Positions 37,182 to 47,100 of a stretch of 64,000 nucleotides of DNA are shown one piece after another. This DNA is from Simplicispira lacusdiani. GTDB lineage: Bacteria; Pseudomonadota; Gammaproteobacteria; Burkholderiales; Burkholderiaceae_C. The DNA is taken from assembly GCF_003604195.1 (NCBI RefSeq), contig NZ_QXGR01000008.1:1-64000 (forward strand). Direction: 5' to 3'. The position numbers were made by a program, and so were the translations under genes. How positions within the stretch are numbered: position 1 is the stretch's first letter; each line of letters begins with the position of its first letter. A model generated the notes under the pieces. It saw only the letters and a list, made by a program, of their open reading frames with translations, ran no database searches and was not told the origin of the DNA.

Positions 37182-37208
37182 CTTCACAATGAAGTGCTGC
37201 TTCACAAT
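37182..37208. promoter_or_regulatory. Candidate LysR operator between divergent genes
   Basis: CTTCACAAT occurs twice (37182-37190 and 37200-37208). The first copy forms the palindrome CTTCA-CAA-TGAAG (37182-37194). It lies 18 bp upstream of the LysR gene. Confidence 0.4.
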
Positions 37209-37225
37209 CTACCCAGGAGACCCCC

Positions 37226-38128
37226 ATGGATGACCTGCGGCGCATGGCCGTGTTCGCCAGCGTGGTGCAGCACGGATCGATGAGTGGCGCGGCCCGCGCC
37301 TTGGGCATGAGCCCCTCGGCCGTGAGCCAGCAGGTGCGGCTGCTGGAGCGCGCGGGCGGCGTCACGCTGCTGCACCGCTCCACGCGCAAGCTCGCGCTGA
37401 CCGAGGCGGGCGAGCGCTACCACGCGCACTGCGCGGCCCTGTGCGCCGCCGCCGAGCAGGCGCGCGCCGAACTGGCCGCCGCGCAAGATGCCCCCAGCGG
37501 GGAGCTGCGCCTGTCCGCCCCTGTCGGCTTCGCCCGGCATGTGGCGCCGGCCCTGGGCGACATGCTGGGGCGCCACCCCGCGCTGCGCCTGCGGCTGCTG
37601 GTGGACGATGCGCCCATCGACCTGATCCAGTCGCGCATCGACCTGGCGGTGCGCTTTGGCCGCCTGCCCGATTCGAGCTGGGCCGCGCGCCGCCTGTGCG
37701 CCATGCAGTGGTGGCTGTGCGCCAGCCCCGGCTGGCTGGCGCGCCACGCCCCGCCGCTCGACCCGGACGCGCTGCACGCGCAGGACTGGCTGGGTTTCTC
37801 CCGCGAGGGCACGGGCCTGCGGCTGGAACTGCGCGGCCCGGCGGGCACGATGCGCGGCCTGGTGGTGCAGCCGCGCATCGCCAGCAACAACCAGCTCTCG
37901 ATCCAGCAGATGTGCGAGGCCGGCCTGGGCCTGGCGCTGATGGGCAGCATGGATGTGCAGGAGGCCCTGCAGGCCGGGCGCCTGGTACGGCTGCTGCCGC
38001 AATGGTCGTTCGGCACGCTCGACATCTGGGCCGTCACACCGCAACGCGACGCCCAGCCGGCCAAGGTGCGCCAGGCCATCGAGGCCTTGCAAGGCTATCT
38101 GCGGGCCCTGCCCGGCGTATCCTTCTGA
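37226..38128 (+). CDS. LysR-family transcriptional regulator
   Basis: 300 residues. The winged helix (about 2-60) contains MSGAARALGMSPSAVSQQVRLLE. The effector domain starts with GELRLSAPVGFARHVAPALGDML and resembles the CrgA/LrhA-like subgroup that often regulates a divergently transcribed reductase. CCAGGAGA precedes the ATG. It is the likely regulator of the NAD(P)-binding reductase gene across the 122-bp divergent region. Confidence 0.9.
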   Translation: MDDLRRMAVFASVVQHGSMSGAARALGMSPSAVSQQVRLLERAGGVTLLHRSTRKLALTEAGERYHAHCAALCAAAEQARAELAAAQDAPSGELRLSAPVGFARHVAPALGDMLGRHPALRLRLLVDDAPIDLIQSRIDLAVRFGRLPDSSWAARRLCAMQWWLCASPGWLARHAPPLDPDALHAQDWLGFSREGTGLRLELRGPAGTMRGLVVQPRIASNNQLSIQQMCEAGLGLALMGSMDVQEALQAGRLVRLLPQWSFGTLDIWAVTPQRDAQPAKVRQAIEALQGYLRALPGVSF

Positions 38129-38223
38129 TCCATCAATAATTTATTGTTATATTGAATAAATAAAATAATTTACCGATGGCAAACCGCTCCCTAAAGTCGC
38201 GGCTTTTCCACAGGAGCCTTGCC

Positions 38224-38652
38224 ATGACCCACCCCTCCCCCGCCCTTCACCCCATCGACCACGTGCTGTCCGCCTTCGCCCAGGGCGACGTGCCCCGGCT
38301 GCTCGCGCTCATCGCCGACGACGTGGATTTCCGCATCGACCACTACCGCGACGCCGCCGACGTGGCCTGGCAGCAAGCGCAAGGCAAGACTGGCGTGCTG
38401 GCGGTGCTGCAGCGCCTGGCGACAGAGATTTTTCCCCAGGGCACGCGGATCCTGCGCGCGCACAGCCAGGCGCTGGGCGACGGCTGGGTGCTCACGCAGT
38501 TCCTCCAGCGCTTCCACTACGGCGTGCTCCAGCGCGAGGTGGAGAGCCAGACCTGGATCGTGAGCCATTCGCGGGACGGCCTGCTGGACTACTTCCGCGA
38601 GACCGTCGCCACCATCACGCCCCTCGCCGCCGAGCCCGCCACGGCGGCCTGA
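38224..38652 (+). CDS. SnoaL/NTF2-like fold protein
   Basis: 142 residues with the NTF2-like pattern: an N-terminal helix (HVLSAFAQGDVPRLLALIADDVDFRI), a cone of strands, and YFRETVATITPL at the end. Relatives are small binding proteins or isomerases, and no catalytic signature is evident. AGGAG with 7-nt spacing supports ATG 38224 over an in-frame ATG 48 bp upstream. It is preceded by a very AT-rich tract (38135-38175) and precedes a LysR gene by 10 bp. Confidence 0.75.
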   Translation: MTHPSPALHPIDHVLSAFAQGDVPRLLALIADDVDFRIDHYRDAADVAWQQAQGKTGVLAVLQRLATEIFPQGTRILRAHSQALGDGWVLTQFLQRFHYGVLQREVESQTWIVSHSRDGLLDYFRETVATITPLAAEPATAA

Positions 38653-38662
38653 AACACCCGCC

Positions 38663-39526
38663 ATGCTGTTCGACCTGCGCGCCCTGGGCTACTTCGTCGC
38701 CGCCTTCGAGGAACGTTCCGTCACGGCGGCGGCGCGCCGCTGCTTCGTGGCCCAGCCCTCGATCAGCATGGCCATCAAGGGGCTGGAAGAAGCCCTGGAC
38801 ACGGTGCTGTTCGAGCGCAGCCGCAACGGCCTGGCCCCCACCCCGGCGGGCGAGCGGCTGTACCCGCGCGCCTGCAGCCTGCTGGCCCAGTCCACGGCCA
38901 TGGTGCGCGATTTCCGCGACACCCCGCGCACCCACCTGGGCCTGTACCTGCAGGACGACGTGCTCGTGCACACCGCTGCGCCGCTGATCGCGCAGATCGA
39001 CCAGCACCTGCCCGGTGCCACCCTGCGGATCACGGCCTCCATGGAAGAGGCGCAACTGGGCCTGGTGGCTGAAAGCTGCAAGCGGTCCACCGACATCTTC
39101 GCGCCGCTGTGGCGCGAGCCCTATGTGATGCTCGTCCCCGAATCGCACCCCCTGCGCTTTCGCAAAGGCTTCGCATGGGACGACCTGCAGGGCGTGCCCC
39201 TGATCGAGCGGCCCTACTGCCCGCAGCAGCAGGCTTTCGCAAAGCTGCTGGCCGAACGCGGCGTGGTGCCGGACCTGCGCGCCAGCGCGGCCCGCGAAGA
39301 GCTCCTGCTGCACATGGTGGAGCTGGGGCTGGGCCTGGCCATCATCCCGGCATCGCACGCGCACCATGCGCGCCGCGCCGTCGTGCGCCCCCTGGAAGCG
39401 GGCGCCATCAGCTTCGAGCGCCATCTGGGACTGGCCTGCGCACCACATGACACCGCCACCCGGGCGCTGCTGAAAACGCTGGCCACCGGCATGCGGGACC
39501 GGCTTGCGCGCCCCCTGGCCGCCTGA
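38663..39526 (+). CDS. LysR-family transcriptional regulator
   Basis: 287 residues. The winged helix (about 2-60) has [28 protein letters not shown]. The effector domain contains [16 protein letters not shown] and [17 protein letters not shown]. It starts 10 bp after the NTF2-like gene and so is probably co-transcribed with it, an unusual same-strand pairing for a LysR protein. Its target is unknown and could be the NTF2-like gene or the GST genes downstream. Confidence 0.88.
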   Translation: MLFDLRALGYFVAAFEERSVTAAARRCFVAQPSISMAIKGLEEALDTVLFERSRNGLAPTPAGERLYPRACSLLAQSTAMVRDFRDTPRTHLGLYLQDDVLVHTAAPLIAQIDQHLPGATLRITASMEEAQLGLVAESCKRSTDIFAPLWREPYVMLVPESHPLRFRKGFAWDDLQGVPLIERPYCPQQQAFAKLLAERGVVPDLRASAAREELLLHMVELGLGLAIIPASHAHHARRAVVRPLEAGAISFERHLGLACAPHDTATRALLKTLATGMRDRLARPLAA

Positions 39527-39573
39527 AAGCCCGGGGATGGCATGGCAGGGCCATGCTGCGCATAATGGCCCGC

Positions 39574-40284
39574 ATGATCGACCTCTACACCGCTGCCACG
39601 CCCAACGGGCACAAGGTCTCCATCGCGCTGGAGGAACTCGCCCTGCCCTACACGATGCATGTGCTGGACCTCGCGCGCGGAGACCAAAAGCAGCCCGGAT
39701 TCCTGGCCATCAACCCCAACGGACGGATTCCGGCCATCGTGGACCGCGACGTGGAGAATTTCGCCGTGTTCGAGTCCGGCGCCATCCTGCTCTACCTGGC
39801 CGAGAAGACCGGGCGCCTGATGCCGCAGGACACCCTGGGCCGCTCGCGCGTGGTGCAGTGGCTGATGTTCCAGATGGGCGGCATCGGTCCGATGATGGGC
39901 CAGGCCAACGTCTTCTTCCGCTACTTCCCGGAGAAGATCCAGCCCGCCATCGACCGCTACCAAGGTGAATGCAAGCGCCTGTTCCGCGTGCTCGACACCC
40001 ACCTGCAGGGCCACGAATACCTGGCGGGCGACTATTCCATCGCCGACATCGCCAACTGGGCCTGGGTGCGCACGCACCGCTGGTCGGGCGTGGACATCGA
40101 CGACCTGCCCCACCTGCGGCGCTGGGTGGACACCATCCGCGCGCGGCCCGCCGTGCAGAAGGGCATCCTCATGCCGCCCTCGATGCGCGAGAGCGGCCCG
40201 GACCGCGAAGAACGGGAGCGCCAATTCGCCGAAGAAGCGCGCAAGATGGTGGAGATGGGCCAGTCGCGCCAGGCCGGCGTCTGA
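39574..40284 (+). CDS. Glutathione S-transferase family protein (YfcG/YghU-like)
   Basis: 236 residues. The thioredoxin-like N-terminal domain ([26 protein letters not shown]) has [11 protein letters not shown] and [14 protein letters not shown], the glutathione-binding residues of the Nu class. An all-helical C-terminal domain has [22 protein letters not shown]. This resembles disulfide-bond reductase YfcG. ATG 39574 is chosen on family N-terminus, and 39553 and 39565 are also in frame. A second GST gene follows 41 bp later. Confidence 0.92.
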   Translation: MIDLYTAATPNGHKVSIALEELALPYTMHVLDLARGDQKQPGFLAINPNGRIPAIVDRDVENFAVFESGAILLYLAEKTGRLMPQDTLGRSRVVQWLMFQMGGIGPMMGQANVFFRYFPEKIQPAIDRYQGECKRLFRVLDTHLQGHEYLAGDYSIADIANWAWVRTHRWSGVDIDDLPHLRRWVDTIRARPAVQKGILMPPSMRESGPDREERERQFAEEARKMVEMGQSRQAGV

Positions 40285-40325
40285 CCCATCGCCCTGCCCG
40301 AGCACAAGAACCAGGAGATCCCGCC

Positions 40326-40949
40326 ATGCAGCTCTATACCGCCCCGCGCGCGCCCAACCCGCGCCGCGTCACCATGTTCATGGCCGAGAAGAGCATCACC
40401 GGCATCCACCTGGTGCCAGTGGATCTGAATGCCCAGGAGCACAAGAACGACGCCTTCCGCGCCAAGAGCCCGCTGGCCAAGGTGCCCGCGCTGGAGCTGG
40501 ACGACGGCCGTGTTCTCACCGAAACGCGCGCCATCTGCACCTATCTCGAAGGCCTGGTGCAGGAACCCAACCTCATGGGCCGTGACTTCGAGGAGCGCGC
40601 CTTCATCGAGATGGCCGACCGGCGTGTCGAGTGGTACCTGTTCGCCGGCATCGGCCAGTGCATCCGCCACACACACCCGGGCCTGGCCGCGCTGGAGCAA
40701 CCCCAGTTCCCGGACTTCGGCGCCTCCGAGGGCCACAAGATGCGCGACGTGGCCCGCTGGCTCGACCGCGAGCTGGCGCACCAGCCGTATGTGGCGGGGG
40801 AGCGCTTCACCATCGCCGACATCACCGCCTTCTGCGCGCTGGAATTCGCGCGCGGCCTCATGAAGTTCCAGCCCGGCGCCGAGGACATGCCGCACCTGCA
40901 GGCCTACCGCGACCGCATCGCGGAGCGGCCCAGCGCCCGGGCGTTTTGA
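40326..40949 (+). CDS. Glutathione S-transferase family protein (second)
   Basis: 207 residues with MQLYTAPRAPNPRRVTMFMAEK at the N-terminus, SPLAKVPALELDDGRVLTETRAICTYLE for glutathione binding, and a helical C-terminal domain with VAGERFTIADITAFCALEF. It is only distantly related to the preceding GST gene and is likely in the same transcript. The substrate is unknown. Confidence 0.9.
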   Translation: MQLYTAPRAPNPRRVTMFMAEKSITGIHLVPVDLNAQEHKNDAFRAKSPLAKVPALELDDGRVLTETRAICTYLEGLVQEPNLMGRDFEERAFIEMADRRVEWYLFAGIGQCIRHTHPGLAALEQPQFPDFGASEGHKMRDVARWLDRELAHQPYVAGERFTIADITAFCALEFARGLMKFQPGAEDMPHLQAYRDRIAERPSARAF

Positions 40950-40950
40950 T

Positions 40951-41124
40951 TCAAGAAGGCAAGCGCAGGGTGAACACGGTCAGCCCCTGGGCCGAGGTGG
41001 CGGACACCTCGCCCCGGTGCGCATGCAGGATGGCCTGCGTGATGGCCAGGCCGTTCTCCGCCTTGGCCAGGAACAGCATGTCGGCGATCATGCGCGCCAG
41101 GCGCTCGAACGCCTCGGTACCCGG
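40951..41124 (-). pseudogene. Remnant of a heavy-metal sensor histidine kinase with an internal deletion
   Basis: The frame reads EAFERLARMIADMLFLAKAENG, which is the HisKA second helix of CusS/CopS-type kinases. It then jumps directly to LAITQAILHAHRGEVSATSAQG and TVFTLRLPS, which is the extreme C-terminus of the ATPase domain. About 100 residues that should lie between them (N, G1 and F boxes) are missing, and so is everything N-terminal, including the phospho-accepting His. The join is near 41050. It cannot encode a working kinase, and no partner response regulator remains nearby. Confidence 0.75.
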
Positions 41125-41319
41125 TTTGAGAATGGCCATGGCCACCAAATGATGGCGTGCATCGCAGATGCCGCATTCCGGTATAGCACCCAGCCTCGAC
41201 CACCGCAATCGCGCATGCACCGTGATGCGCGGGTATTGCCTGAAAATATACTGATGTAACAGAACGATTCTGCTCCTAGAATTTGCAGGCGCAAGTTCCC
41301 GCGCGAAAGAAGGCCCTCC

Positions 41320-42279
41320 ATGAAGTCCGTCCAGAAAGAAATCGACGAGCGCACCAACCTCACCGGCTCCAACAAGTTCGAGTTGCTGCTGTTCCGCCTA
41401 GGCACCGACAGCGCCCTGGGCCAGTCGGAGCTGTTCGGCATCAACGTCTTCAAGATCCGCGAGATCGTGGCCATGCCGAGCATCACGCCCATCGTGGGCG
41501 CCACGCCGCACTCGCTGGGTGTCGTGAACCTGCGCGGCCAGGTCATCCCTGTGCTGGACCTGCCCTCCATCGTCGGCTGCAAGCCCCAGACCGGGCTCAA
41601 CATCATGCTGGTGACGGAATACGCGCGCACCACGCAGGCCTTCGCGGTCGAGTCCGTCGAGGACATCGTGCGCCTGGACTGGAACCAGGTGCTGTCGGCC
41701 GAAACCAGCGGCGCCGCGCACAACCTCGTCACCAGCATTGCCCGGCTGGACGGTAACAAGGATGGCACGCGCCTTGCCCAGGTGTTGGACGTGGAAGCCA
41801 TCCTGCAGATGGTGTCGCCCTCGGACGAACACCAGGTCGACCCGCAGAAGGTCGGCCCCAAGCTCAAGCTCAAATCCGGCACCATCATCCTGGCGGCGGA
41901 CGACTCCTTCGTCGCCCGCTCGCTGATCGAGCAGGAGCTGCAGGTGCTGCAGGCCCCCTACGAAATGGTCAAGTCAGGCAAGGAAGCGTGGGACCGGCTC
42001 AACGCCCTGGCCAAAACCGCCGCCGCCGAGGGCAAGACCATCCTCGACAAGGTCAGCCTGGTGCTGACCGACCTCGAAATGCCCGAGATGGATGGCTTCA
42101 CACTGACCCGCAATATCAAGCAGGACGCCCGCTTCGAGGGCCTGCCGGTGGTGATCCACTCGTCGCTGTCGGGTTCGGCCAATGAAGACCACGTGCGCAG
42201 CGTAGGGGCCGATGGCTACGTGGCCAAGTTCGTCGCCGAGGACCTGGCGCAGACACTGCGCAGCGTGCTGCCCCGCTGA
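41320..42279 (+). CDS. cheV: Chemotaxis coupling protein CheV (CheW-REC)
   Basis: 319 residues. The CheW-like domain (about 18-165) has FGINVFKIREIVAMPSITPI and GVVNLRGQVIPVLDL. The response-regulator domain (about 187-315) has acidic pocket Asp194/Asp195, phospho-acceptor Asp251 in LVLTDLEMPEMDGF, and Lys in AKFVAEDL. CheV couples chemoreceptors to CheA and tunes adaptation by being phosphorylated. It stands alone, next to two small unknown genes and away from a che operon, which is common for cheV. Confidence 0.94.
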   Translation: MKSVQKEIDERTNLTGSNKFELLLFRLGTDSALGQSELFGINVFKIREIVAMPSITPIVGATPHSLGVVNLRGQVIPVLDLPSIVGCKPQTGLNIMLVTEYARTTQAFAVESVEDIVRLDWNQVLSAETSGAAHNLVTSIARLDGNKDGTRLAQVLDVEAILQMVSPSDEHQVDPQKVGPKLKLKSGTIILAADDSFVARSLIEQELQVLQAPYEMVKSGKEAWDRLNALAKTAAAEGKTILDKVSLVLTDLEMPEMDGFTLTRNIKQDARFEGLPVVIHSSLSGSANEDHVRSVGADGYVAKFVAEDLAQTLRSVLPR

Positions 42280-42310
42280 CGCGCCAAGCGCTCCGCGAAG
42301 GCCACGCGGT

Positions 42311-42619
42311 TCAGGCGTAGGTATCGACCAGCCGGCCCGGCTGGCGCCCCTGGCCCGCGCTGCTCTCGCGTTGCGCGCCCGCTTCGAGCGAGGCCAGGTT
42401 CCTGCGCGCGGCGTCGGAGTAGCGGCCGGCGTCGAAGGCCTGTTCGGACAGGCCATCCGCACGGGCCTGCTCCCGGTCGGCGCTGCGCTGCGCCGCCTGC
42501 GCCTGTACCTCCAGCGAGCGCGCCGTCTGTTCGGCCTGGCGGGCATCGCGCCGCGCGGAGAGCACCTGGAACTGCGCTCGGCTCGCTGCCGTGCCGCTGG
42601 TGTTCATGATGGTTGACAT
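42311..42619 (-). CDS. Small Ala/Arg/Gln-rich hypothetical protein
   Basis: 102 residues, mostly predicted amphipathic helix (VLSARRDARQAEQTARSLEV, AQRSADREQARADGLSEQAF), with a disordered end GRQPGRLVDTYA. GGAGGAGGGG directly before the ATG supports expression. No family is recognised. It is downstream of a similarly built small gene (27-bp gap), so the two form an operon facing cheV convergently. Confidence 0.65.
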   Translation of the reverse strand: MSTIMNTSGTAASRAQFQVLSARRDARQAEQTARSLEVQAQAAQRSADREQARADGLSEQAFDAGRYSDAARRNLASLEAGAQRESSAGQGRQPGRLVDTYA

Positions 42620-42646
42620 GGCCCCTCCTCCCCGTTGCTGCCGGGT

Positions 42647-42943
42647 TCAGCCCGCGCCGCCGGAACCCTCGGCACCCATGTAGGTGCGCCGTAACTGGGC
42701 ATTGAGCAGCGACATCTGCTGCGCCTGCTGGCTTTCCTGTTCCGCCGCGGCGCTGCTTTCCTGCTCCTTGCGGGCGGCGGCCAGCTCCTGGGCACGCCGG
42801 CTCAGCGTGACCGAGGTTTCCTCGCTCGCCGGCGCGCGGGGTTCGGCGGCTGCCGCATTGCGCCGGCTGGGCGCGGCATTCGCATCCTGCGCGGCACCCA
42901 CAAAACGGCTGGCGGTATCCGTGTTGCGCTGGATTGCATCCAT
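42647..42943 (-). CDS. Small Gln/Glu/Ala-rich hypothetical protein
   Basis: 98 residues. A short Asn/Thr-rich start (MDAIQRNTDTASRFVGAAQ) is followed by a disordered Ala-rich stretch. A charged helix (ETSVTLSRRAQELAAARKEQ) continues with repeated Gln/Glu, and the C-terminus is LRRTYMGAEGSGGAG. The VTLSRRAQEL segment resembles phrases in flagellar-associated small proteins, but I cannot assign a family. AGGAGAACG precedes the ATG. It is co-oriented with the next small gene. Confidence 0.65.
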   Translation of the reverse strand: MDAIQRNTDTASRFVGAAQDANAAPSRRNAAAAEPRAPASEETSVTLSRRAQELAAARKEQESSAAAEQESQQAQQMSLLNAQLRRTYMGAEGSGGAG

Positions 42944-43041
42944 GGACGTTCTCCTGTGGGGGTTTGTATCGGTTGATCGTCCTGCAATCACTCACAAAAG
43001 TAAAGGCCAATGGCGGCAGCACGGCAGCGGAATGCGGCGAT

Positions 43042-43104
43042 TTACTATGTTTTTGATAGCTGCCAGCGCAATACAGCAAAGCGCCAAATGCCATTTTTAA
43101 TAGG
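43042..43104. repeat. Family A palindromic repeat, copy 9
   Basis: TTACTATGTTTTTGATAGCTG CCAGCGC is followed by a loop, AAGCGCCAAATGCC and ATTTTTAATAGG. It sits immediately beyond the patatin gene's 3' end (stop at 43108-43110), between two minus-strand genes. Confidence 0.78.
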
Positions 43105-43107
43105 ATT

Positions 43108-44064
43108 TCAGAGGAAGGCGAGAATCCGCTCCTCGTCCAGTTGCAGCAATGTGTCGCGCCCCAGCGCGGCCAAGGTCTCGGCGGCCTGGCGCGTGGCGAT
43201 GTCGATGCCCAGGCCAGCCTGGGCCGGCCAATGGGCGTCGAGCCGCATGTAGCGGTCCTCCAGCCGGTCTTCCATGATGGCCTGCACATGCTGCTGCTGG
43301 ACGGAGATCATCGTGAGGATGAGGCGCCCATCGGTCAGCCAGCCCACGGCGCCCGCATCGGCCTCCACGCTGTCGGCGGGCTGGTAGCCCATGGTGGCGG
43401 TGCCCACGGACAGCATGCGCACCCGGGAAGGCTTGGCGCCCATGAAAAGTTCGGCCTCGTGCAGCGCCACCTGGTCCGGTGCCACGGCGAACAGCCCGCC
43501 ATCGGCGTACAGCCGGTCGCCCACCGGCACGCACGGGAAGAAGGCGGGCGCGGCGCAGGTGGCCAGGGTCACATCCACCGCGCTCAGGGCTCCATCGCCC
43601 AGGGAGGCCTGGGCATGCGGTGTCTTGAAGACCTTGGTGACGCTGCGCGTCACATCCACCGCCGGCACCACCACGGCGTGCAGGGCATCGCCCAGCGTGC
43701 GCTTGCCGAGGTGGCGCACCAACTCGCGGCGCAGGGCCTCGCCGGTGTATTTGGGCCCCAGCACCGAGCGCGTGAGGTCGATGAGACGGGTCACGGTGCC
43801 ACCCGGCAGGCGGCGCGACGAGAACACCTCCTCGCCCCGCTCCACGAACAGCTTCACGATCTCGGCCATCGGCACCTCGAACGCCAGCGCCATGGCCAGC
43901 AGCCCGCCCACCGAGGTGCCCGCGATCAGGTCGAAGCGGCGCCCCAGCGGCTCGCCCACGCGGCGCTCCAGATCGGCCAGCACCACCGCCGTGTACAGGC
44001 CCAGATAGCCACCGCCACTGAGTGAAAGGATGCGAAATTCGGTCGAGGGGCTCTTGGTGGCCAT
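43108..44064 (-). CDS. Patatin-like phospholipase
   Basis: 318 residues with all patatin elements: the oxyanion hole SGGGYLG (about 16-22), the nucleophile elbow GTSVGG with Ser51, and the catalytic dyad aspartate Asp188 in YADGG. It is soluble, with no signal peptide. It hydrolyses acyl ester bonds of membrane lipids. The fold and the FRILSLSGGG start resemble CapV-type effectors, but no nucleotidyltransferase, Cap2 or Cap3 gene is present, so a stand-alone lipase is the safer reading. Confidence 0.9.
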   Translation of the reverse strand: MATKSPSTEFRILSLSGGGYLGLYTAVVLADLERRVGEPLGRRFDLIAGTSVGGLLAMALAFEVPMAEIVKLFVERGEEVFSSRRLPGGTVTRLIDLTRSVLGPKYTGEALRRELVRHLGKRTLGDALHAVVVPAVDVTRSVTKVFKTPHAQASLGDGALSAVDVTLATCAAPAFFPCVPVGDRLYADGGLFAVAPDQVALHEAELFMGAKPSRVRMLSVGTATMGYQPADSVEADAGAVGWLTDGRLILTMISVQQQHVQAIMEDRLEDRYMRLDAHWPAQAGLGIDIATRQAAETLAALGRDTLLQLDEERILAFL

Positions 44065-44194
44065 GGCAAGGCGATGGGTGGTTGCGATGCCCCAGTATCG
44101 GCAGGAATGCGGCCCCGGGCAAGGCGGCGGCCACGGATTGGAGCGCCATCCCCAGCCAGGCCGCCTGGCCGCGGTACTGTCCGGCGCCGCCGAT

Positions 44195-47100
44195 TCAAAG
44201 GCTGGCTTCGTACTGGATCAGCCACTGCGCCAGCGCGTCCGCCGGCATCGGCCGGGCGTAGTGGAAGCCCTGCGCCTCGTGGCAGTGGTAGAGGCGCAGG
44301 AAACTGGCCAGCTCGGCCGACTCCACGCCCTCGGCGATCACCTTGAGCTTGAGGCTGCGCGCCATGCTGATGATGGCGCGCACGATGGCGGCGTCGTCCG
44401 GGTCGCTGGCGATGTCGCGCACGAAGGACTGGTCGATCTTGAGCTTGTCCACCGCGAAGCGCTTGAGGTAGGCCAGGCTGGAGTAGCCGGTGCCGAAATC
44501 GTCGATCGACAGGCACACCCCCAGGGACTTGAAGCGGCGCACCGTCTCCAGCACGGGTTCGGCGTCGTCGAGCAGCAGCGATTCGGTCAATTCCAGCTCC
44601 AGGCGCGAGGGCTCCAGCCCGGAATCCACCAGGGCCTGCGTCACGCTCTGCAGCAGGTCGCCGCGCCTGAACTGCACGGCCGAGAGGTTGACGGCCATGG
44701 TCAGCTCGGGCAGGCCGGCCTGCTGCCAGCGCATGGCCTGGGCACAGGCCTCGCGCAGCACCCATTCGCCCATGGGAACGATCAGGCCGCTCTCCTCCGC
44801 CGCCGCGATGAAGCGGCCGGGCAGCAGCAGCTCGCCTGGCCCGCGCTGCCAACGCAACAGGGCCTCCACGCCCACCACATGCCCGCTGGCCAGATCGATC
44901 TGCGGCTGGTAGTGCAGAACGAATTCCTGCTGGTCCAGGGCCCAATGCAGCGCCGTGCGCAGCTTGAGCTGCTCCAGCGCCTGGGTGTTCATCTCGGCGG
45001 TGTAGAAACGGTAGGTATTGCGCCCGGCGGCCTTGGCCTGGTACATGGCGGTGTCGGCGCGCTGCAGCAGGGCGTTGAAATCCTGCCCATCGTCGGGCCA
45101 CACCGCGACCCCCATCGACAGCGTGGCCGCCAAGTCATGGCCCTCGATCTCGAATGGGGCCGACAGCACCTGCACCACCTTGCTGGCCACCTGGCCGACG
45201 GCGTCGAGGTCGTCGATGTCGGTCAGGGCGATCAGGAATTCATCCCCGCCCTGGCGGCTGATGGTGTCGGTATCGCGCACGCACTGGCGCAACCGCCGCG
45301 CCACCTGCTGCAGCAACTGGTCGCCCACCGGATGGCCGAGCGAGTCGTTGATGGTCTTGAAGTGGTCCAGGTCCAGGTACATCAGGCCCACCTTGCTGCC
45401 GCTGCGGCCCGACCAGGCGGTGGCCAGCTCGAAGCGGTCGCGGAACAGCACGCGGTTGGGCAGGCCGGTCAGCGGGTCGTGGTGCGCCAGGAAGTCGATG
45501 CGGGCCTCGTTCTCCTTGCGCTCGGTGATGTCCTGGATGAAGGCCAGCACCAAGGGCTCGTTGTCGATGTCGATCAGCTCGGCCGACAGGCTGACATGGC
45601 GGATCTCGCCCGATTTGCAGCGCCACTGCGACTCGAAGTCCAGCGACGTGCCCTGGCGCCGCAGTTCGTCGAGCCAGGCCTCGCGCGAGGCCAGATCGAC
45701 CCACAGCCCGACCTCCAGCGTGGTCCTGCCGATCAGATCGTCCCGGGTCCAACCGAAATACTTTTCGTACTTGTCGTTGACCTCCAGGAACAGGCCGTTG
45801 GAGATCTGCGCGATCGACGCGGCCAGCGGGCTGGCGCGGAAGGCGACCTGGAAGCGCTGCTCGGTCTGGCGCAGCACGGTGATGTCCTGCATCGCGCCCG
45901 ACATCGCGAGGGGCTCGCCCCTGGCATCCCGCGTGACATGGCCCGTGGCGCGGCCGATGCGCGCCGCGCCGTCCGCGCGGTGGAAACGGAATTCCGCCTC
46001 GTACTCGCCCCCCTGCTCCAGCGTCTGCTGCACCTTGGACTGCACCCTGGCGCGGTCCTGCGGATCGATGTGCTCGATGAACAGCCCGAAGCTCGGCACG
46101 ATGCCGCCAGGCTCGTAGCCAAAGCAGAGGAAGGTCTCATTGCTCCAGAGCAGTTCGCCCGAGGCAATCACCCATTCCCAATGGCCCACATGGGCCAGCT
46201 GGGCCGCCTCTTCCATGCGGCGGCGGGTCTCCTTGATATCGGAGATGTCGTGGAAGATCTCGAACTTGCTGACCGTGCCGTCCGGGTTGCGGAACGGCAT
46301 GTCGAACAGATCGTAGGTGCGGCCCTTGGGAGACGTCCACTCCCAGTGCACGGTTTGGCCCGCGAACACCTCCTGGTTCTTGCACCAGTCGCACGGCGAG
46401 GAGCGGCCATGGAAATATTCGAAGCACTTGCGGCCATTGATCGGGCCGAACTCGCGCTCCAGCACGGGATTGAGGTATTCGATCTCGTAGGACGGACTCA
46501 CGATGTACACGCCATCGGGCAGCGCATCGAGAATGCCCATCAGCCGCGTGCGATCAGCGGCCAACTGCTCGGTCAGCGTCTGCATGCGCTTGACCTCGCT
46601 GATGTCCGTCCAGGTCAGCACCACGCCATCTCCCAGGAGATGGCCTTCCTTGAAAGGCAGCATGCGCTGATGCACCCAGCGCCCTCCGGGCAGGGCGATC
46701 TCGCGCTCGATGCGTGCGCCCTCGCCCAGGCAGCGCCGCAGGTCGGCCAGGAAGTCCTCCTGCGGACCGATCCGGTAGCGGATGTCGCTGACCGGGCGTC
46801 CGATGTCGCTTTCACGCAGTGCCAGGAAATCCGCCACCGCCGGGCTGAAGCGGCGCAGGCACAGCCCGGAATCCAGGAAGACGATGCCGATCTCGGTGCT
46901 GGCCAGCAGGTGGTCGTAGTCGCGGTTGAGCGCCGCCAATTCGCCATTGCGGTCTTCCAGCTCGCGGTTGAGGGTGTAGAGGTCCTCGTTGACCGTCTTG
47001 AGCTCTTCGTTGGTGCTCTGCAGCTCCTCGTTCGAAGCGGTCAGTTCCTCGTTGCTCAGATCCAGGCGCTCGTGGCTGGCCTGCAGTTCCAGCACCATCT

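Noticed and set aside
43108..44064. CBASS defence locus
   Set aside because: Only a patatin-like protein is present. No CD-NTase, E1/E2-like or HORMA/TRIP13 gene lies nearby.
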